From NCBI GenBank assembly GCA_024345305.1, contig BRON01000025.1, positions 1 to 63,992 of the forward strand: a stretch of 63,992 bases of DNA, given 5' to 3'. The position numbers and the translations under genes are program-made. Of this stretch, positions 58,715-63,992 are shown piece after piece (position 1 is the stretch's first letter; every line of letters begins with the position of its first letter). The notes under the pieces are model-generated. The model saw only the letters and a list, made by a program, of their open reading frames with translations, made no database searches and was not told where the DNA came from. The DNA is from Mrakia gelida. Its lineage: Eukaryota; Basidiomycota; Tremellomycetes; Cystofilobasidiales; Mrakiaceae.

Positions 58715-61700
58715 CTAGGAGGATCAGGAGGGGGAGCGTTGGAGAGGGCGATGGTTTCATGGGCAGTGTTCTCTTTCGAGAACATCAGAGGAAGGGAAAC
58801 CATGGTTTGCTGGGAGAGGGATGGTGGATGATAGGAGAAGGAAGGAGAGCTCAATCGTCAGCAGCGTTGCTTGAGGTGTTTGTTGGCCTGCCTCGCGTGC
58901 TTCTGTAAATAAGTGGATCACCCGGGTTTTAGATTATCATAAAAGGAACAAGTATGGTGAGATGAGCGTTCGGAGGGTGTGGTTGGTGTAAGGGCAGGTG
59001 AGGGTGATGCAGCGGGAGAAGACCCAGGAGTGCGGAGCAATGTACGGTAGATCTGCGGTGATCTTGAAACGGAGAACGGCACCTTCCTCCCTCTCCTCGA
59101 CGACTGATTCGACCTCCGTCACGAGTTCTGACCTCGTACTCGACTCGAACAGGTATGTCTTCGATTCGGTCAGGGAGAGGAATAACGAGCGCTAATTATG
59201 AACGTTGATTTAGACGTTTAGGGACACGCGAGCTATCACAACGAAAAGGAAGGACGTAAGTTCGATTGCTCTCACGCGACCGGGCGAAGGATTTAAAGCT
59301 GAATCAACCTTTCCTCCTTGTTCACTGCAGCATCCAAAAGCTCTTTCCGATCATTTCCGACGGAGGATCGTATCGCTCGAGGGATTGAGCCTTGTGTCGC
59401 AGCGAACCCTCTCTCATCGTCTATCTTCTTCTCTCGCGCAAGCCGTCATCACCACCTTCTTCCTACGGGACGACGAGGCCGACATCACTCGATACAACCT
59501 CAATCATTCGTCCCTTGAGCTTCTTTCTCTTACGGAGCGAGACGTTCCAGGAGCCCTCGAGGACGAAAGGCGACCAGAAATCCTCACAACTTCTGAAACG
59601 GCCCAGTAGTTTCCTCGACCTGTCGATAAACGATAAGAGTGCATATCAGCCGATCCATTACCTTAACGAGCTGGAAGAGGAGGCAGACCGACGAACCGGT
59701 GGCACAAGATTTCCCGCCAAAGGGTTTCTGGTAGTCGAAAAGGCAAGTCAGCTCAAATCCCGAAAAAGTGGATAGAGAGGAAGGGTTCGTACATCTGCTT
59801 CAGTTTTCAAGAAAACTAGCTCCTGAGCGGTGATCTACAATCACGAATGGAGCAGAGCGATCAGCCGCGGACCATGAACCCGTCCACCAACCTCGAGCTG
59901 TCCCGACCCCAGGGCTGTCGAGAATGGAAGAAAACGGAAGACGTCAGGGACTGATCGTGTGCTCGAACTCCGTTTATGGAACAATAAACTCACGATAACG
60001 TTCGATCACAAAAGCAAGATCCGTTCCTTGAACAACCGAATATCTTCCCCCTTTCAGCTCTTCACATTCCTTTCTTCCCCAGCGGGTCTTTCATTCCACC
60101 GATCCTCCTCGACACTATGCTCCTGCTCGTCGTCTTGTTCCTCCTCCTCCTCCTCTCCCTCCTCGTCTTCGTACGCGACGTCCTCGAACTCCTCTTCGAC
60201 TTCCATCTCAACTTCCGACGCGTTTGCTTCCCTCGACCTCTTCGTTCCTTCGACGAAGTATGCTCCCCCTTCTCTCCGACACCTCTTGACCTGCTCGTCT
60301 GGGAAGACCTCGACTTCGAGGTAGAGATTCATCCCTCGGCAAGACGTGCTTCGAGGAGATACGTGTTGCAGCTTCGAATGGTGAAGAGGAGGGATTTGAC
60401 TGGTGCTGGGTGGAGAGACGAGTTGAGGAGAGAAGAGTAGGAGGACCAGAGAGGAGACAGAATAGCTCGTTCGCAAAAAACAAGCAAAGAATGCAAAACA
60501 ACCTCGACGCGTCGTCGTGTCGACGGAGTACGGGAGCAGGAAGGGAGGAAGGGGACGGCAAGCTGTCGTTAACGGCAAGCCGTCGTCGTCGTGTTTCCTT
60601 CTCACCCTCTCCTTCTCTTCATCCAGATCACCTTTCTCGCTCTTCCGGCACCTTACCCAATTATATAGCGTATCTTTCACCTCCTTGCACCCCATTCTCC
60701 TTGACGGCCAACCCTTCAACCTCGCCAGTCTTATCTCGCCCCCTCGCCTCGTCTCCCTGCTCGGACCACCTTCAACCTTGGACCCCGAGGGCTTGGACCC
60801 GCTTCAGACGATACCTCAAGACGTAGACACCTTCCTTCCTTCCTTGCCTCCGCCTCCATCGTCGACGAGTTTCCCAGGTCCGCCGCTCACGGGAAACGCG
60901 TCCGTTTCGTCAACATCCCTCTCCCTCTTCGCCGTCGACTGCGGGCCGAACTCAACAAGATGGCTTCGGATGAGAGCAAGTACGATTACGATGGGGAGGA
61001 GGAATAAGAGTTGGTGGAGGAAGGAACGGTGGTTGATTGGTTGTTAGAAGCTTTGAAGAAGGAGTGGCAGTGGGTCGAGGAGGATGGAAGGGAGGTTGAG
61101 CTTGAGGAGAGATCGAAAGCATGAGCGTTAAATTCGCAGACGGAGGAATGTTCAAGGTTAGGGAGGTCGAGCTTCTGGAGCTTCACGAAGCCAAGGGTGT
61201 CCTCGTCTCGTCCTTTTCTCTCCACTACTCGTCCTCATCCTCTTCTGTATCGCCCAGCAAAACCTCCAATTAGCATCTGACATTCGTCGGACTCCGCGAA
61301 CATCTGTACGGTCTTCCTTCCGACCCTGCTAGCCGTCTTTTCCAGTCTTCTAACACCATTTTGGTCCTCCGAATTTCCCTTCGTTCGTCTCCGAAACGTC
61401 ATCCACATTCCTTTCCCAGCGTAAAGATGCAAGTGGCTGGCTGTGTGTCTCAGGAAAGCTCCGAGAGCAAGCTCGAGAACGGCTCTCTCTGATCGAAGCG
61501 GAATGGAAAGGCGGCGCGGAGAGGTCGTGCGATAAAGGAGAGTGTTGTAGGAGTAAAAGGAAAGTGTACGAAAATGGAGGGAACGGATGAAACGGATGAG
61601 AGGAGGCAATACGCGAAGAGGATGGAGAGGTGAGTGGTAGATAGTGAGAGGGAGAGGCAAGTGCCGTTGAAGGCAGATAACAAACGGAATAGATGAAAGG

Positions 61701-61798
61701 AAGTGAAACGCAAACAGGATAAAAAAAGCTGAGAAGTTACCTACTCCTTGACCTCAGCGTGCTCGCGTTTTTGAAGCAGTCGCTCCCCTCTGGTCGAG

Positions 61799-63553
61799 TC
61801 ATCGCAGCTCTGGCGACGGCGAGAGAGTGGCACGAAGTCTGTTGAAAGATATGGAGGACGCGTCAATCAGATTCTTTAAATGATTTTCAGACCAAGGGCT
61901 GCTGTACGTGCTCACCTTCTCTGCTGTGCTCGTAAGGCTGACTCCTTAGCCCTGAGTTGTAGCTCTAGTGTCTTCAGGTCTGCGGCGAGGTCTTGAAGGT
62001 CAGCCTCCTTTTTGGCGAGCAAGACTCTAGTAGATTGACTGTTTCGCGCAACAAAAAGCAGTAGATAAGCGTCTGTCAGCTGGGAAAGCTAGCTTGCCGA
62101 CCAATCAGACGTCAAGGAAGAGTGAACTGACTCAGAAACAGATCGAGCGGCCAGCATCCATGATGCGACGGCAGGATGAGCAAGAAGGCTTGTTGCTGAC
62201 GGTCGTCGGACTGGCTGTAAGACGGCAAGATGTCAGACGAGGCAGTATCGAGATGCAGGTGTAAAGGAATTATGGCTCACGTTTTCTCCCAACAGTCTCA
62301 GCACTATGATTCCTAAATCCTGCGAGTACTGTTTGGGCAGTATCAGCTGAAATGCTCGCTCAGCCCCTGTGTTGAGCTTCCGAGTAGGGGATCTACAGCA
62401 CAGAAGACAAGTTTGGTCAGAAAGGCTGCTCATCATCGCATCCCGTTTGGCTTAGGCATCTTCGTTTCTCACGCACTTGAGGGACGCCATCTCGTACCCA
62501 AGGCAGCCAAGACCGTACATATCTGTCTTGGCGTCGTAGGGCAAACCCTTTTCGACCTCCTGTAGAACCAATGAGACGGGCCGCAGGTAAAGTTACAGTG
62601 TAGTTGCCCAATCAGCGGAAGAGTCATACTACGTACAGGAGCGAGGTAGCCAGGTGTCTAGAGGAAACCCAGACCGTTGTTATCAGGACGAAGATCAATA
62701 TTCGAAAAGACAGCAAGGGTGTTTCCAAGGTTTTGACCCAGCCAGACATCACCAAGACTCACTCCTACAAGAGAACGGGTCAAGATCTGGTTTCTGTCAA
62801 GGAGCTTTCCAAGTCCGAAGTCTGCGAGTTTCACTACCCCGTCACTGCCGAAAAGCACTATGCTCGTGAGGTAAGGATAGCGAAGAAGCCATCGTCGTCC
62901 TGGACTTCTCTTCACTCCGGCGAGATAAAGCCTGACGTACCATTCTCAGGCTTGATGTCCCGATGAAGAATCGCGCCTCTTGTCGAAGTCGGAGTGTGGC
63001 AGTAGTGTAGAGCGAGGGTGAGGCTTATGACTATATTCTGGATTGCTCCTTCGTCAACGTAAACACTAATTCAAATGTGTCAGGTAAGCCCTACTGACGA
63101 AGGGGAGTAAGCGGCATAGCAAGAAAGGGAATGCTCACCCTTGACTTCGGTGACTGTTGATAAAGGTGTGAGATCCCCTTTGGCGCAAAACTCCATGATG
63201 ATGTTCCTCGTAAGGGGAGTTTCGATGTAGTCCTCAAAGCGGACGATGTGGACGTGATCAAGTTGTCGAAGGAGCTGGACCTCCACGTTGATTGCATTGG
63301 TGAAGGCTACGTCCAACCTGGCAGAAACCTTCATAGTTTTGACGGCAAAGAGCTGCGAAAAGATTCCAGGCGTCAGCATAGATGCTGAGCTCTGGGTATT
63401 CGTGGAAGAAAATGCGAAACGACTGAAAGAAAGCACGTGAGGACCCACTTTCCGATCTGAGCGACGCTGAGCTTTGTACACTGTTCCAAATCCGCCTTGA
63501 CCGAGTTTCTTCGTCAAAGCGTACTGAGCGCGAAGGTCGTCTGTGACTGGCAT
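61799..63553 (-). pseudogene. NIMA-related kinase, frameshifted right copy
   Basis: Same ten-exon kinase as 4209-5964. A single A is missing after 63170, in the second exon, just after the MEFCAKGDL hinge region. From there the frame is lost and stops, so the catalytic loop would not be made. All other exons, including HRDIKPEN and VGTPGYLAPE, are unchanged. The remaining indels fall in introns. This may be a sequencing error near the contig end rather than a true mutation. Confidence 0.8.
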
Positions 63554-63992
63554 GAGTTCTGATACGTCTGCAGGGACCGAAGCAAGAAAAGAGATCAGTC
63601 ACTGCGTCGACAGCAAGCCTGCATCGGACAAAGGACCCAAGACGAGCAGCCGATGAATGGACTTACAGAAGTGGCGAAGGACGAGTAAGTTTCTGGACTT
63701 GGGGGAGACGACGATCAGTGGACTGCAAGGATGAGGGCGGGGGTACGGAGGTGAGAAATGCGGCGGGTAGGTATGTTAGTAGAAAGAGCTGGTGTGTCGA
63801 AGGAAAAACGTCCATACCTCAATCTATGAAAGGGAACAGGGCGAAGCTGTGATGAGTGCGGCATAAAAATCAATGGGAACGAGGATATGAAGGGGATGGG
63901 GAAGATTCGAGGCGGCCGGTAGACCAAAGCACATGAAACGCGTAAGGGTGAGGATGAAAGGGGACCGGGGTGATCGACCAGGAGTCGTTTCA

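Larger units (their letters stand above)
57588..63992. repeat. Terminal direct repeat, right copy (6.4 kb)
   Basis: Second copy of the block at 1-6405, same orientation. It runs to the last base of the window, so its true right end is unknown. In the acidic reading frame near 57697-57990 this copy is uninterrupted where the left copy has several indels. In the kinase gene the left copy is intact and this one is frameshifted. Such mutually complementary indels fit independent sequencing errors better than evolutionary decay of one copy. Confidence 0.95.

Overview
The window looks like nuclear DNA of a GC-rich, intron-dense fungus, most likely a basidiomycete yeast (Pucciniomycotina-like). The reasons are genes split into many short exons by 60-140 bp GT-AG introns, typical fungal LTR retrotransposons, and TTAGGG telomere units. 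This assignment is an inference from style; I see no rRNA, tRNA or marker gene that fixes the species.

Layout. (1) 1-6405 is a near-identical copy of 57588-63992, a direct repeat at the two ends of the window with a constant offset of 57,587 bp. Its clearest gene is a 10-exon NIMA-like protein kinase, intact in the first copy and frameshifted in the second. (2) 6.4-31 kb is a graveyard: an unrecognised duplicated gene family, rearranged copies of a membrane-protein family, a decayed orotate phosphoribosyltransferase, a 5'-truncated ACR3 arsenite transporter, relics of Ty1/copia and Ty3/gypsy elements, solo LTRs of several families, and a dispersed short palindrome. (3) 30.2-35.3 kb holds two well-preserved convergent genes: a 7-exon PQ-loop membrane protein (265 aa) and a 5-exon P1B heavy-metal ATPase (1034 aa) related to Pca1/Crp1. 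A solo LTR lies between them and supplies the ATPase stop codon. (4) 36.9-37.6 kb is low-complexity DNA that changes from pyrimidine-rich to purine-rich. (5) 37611-54831 is one minus-strand Ty1/copia element with 306-bp LTRs, into which a tandem pair of Ty3/gypsy chromovirus elements (LTR-internal-LTR-internal-LTR, 359-bp LTRs) has inserted; a single 5-bp target duplication flanks the pair. (6) 54832-55296 is a 158-bp purine-rich satellite that runs straight into four TTAGGG units at 55297-55320. These are followed at once by the 3' part of an unrecognised spliced gene. (7) 55.3-57.6 kb holds that gene, another small exon, a deleted gypsy LTR and two palindromes before the terminal repeat starts.

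How the parts relate. The repeats, relics and short telomeric tract suggest a subtelomeric or otherwise unstable region. The two intact transport genes and the ACR3 remnant suggest a metal/metalloid resistance neighbourhood that retroelements have partly eroded. The end-to-end repeat suggests that the contig represents a 57.6-kb circle, a tandem array, or an assembly overlap. The differences between its two copies are mostly single-base homopolymer changes concentrated at the window ends, which points to the same sequence having been read twice.

The least ordinary observations are: an apparent intron inside the copia-family LTR with a solo LTR that lacks it; a gypsy element whose gag and pol share one frame broken by a single UGA; a copia primer site matching the anticodon arm of tRNA-Lys(CUU); and a telomeric tract fused between satellite and coding sequence.
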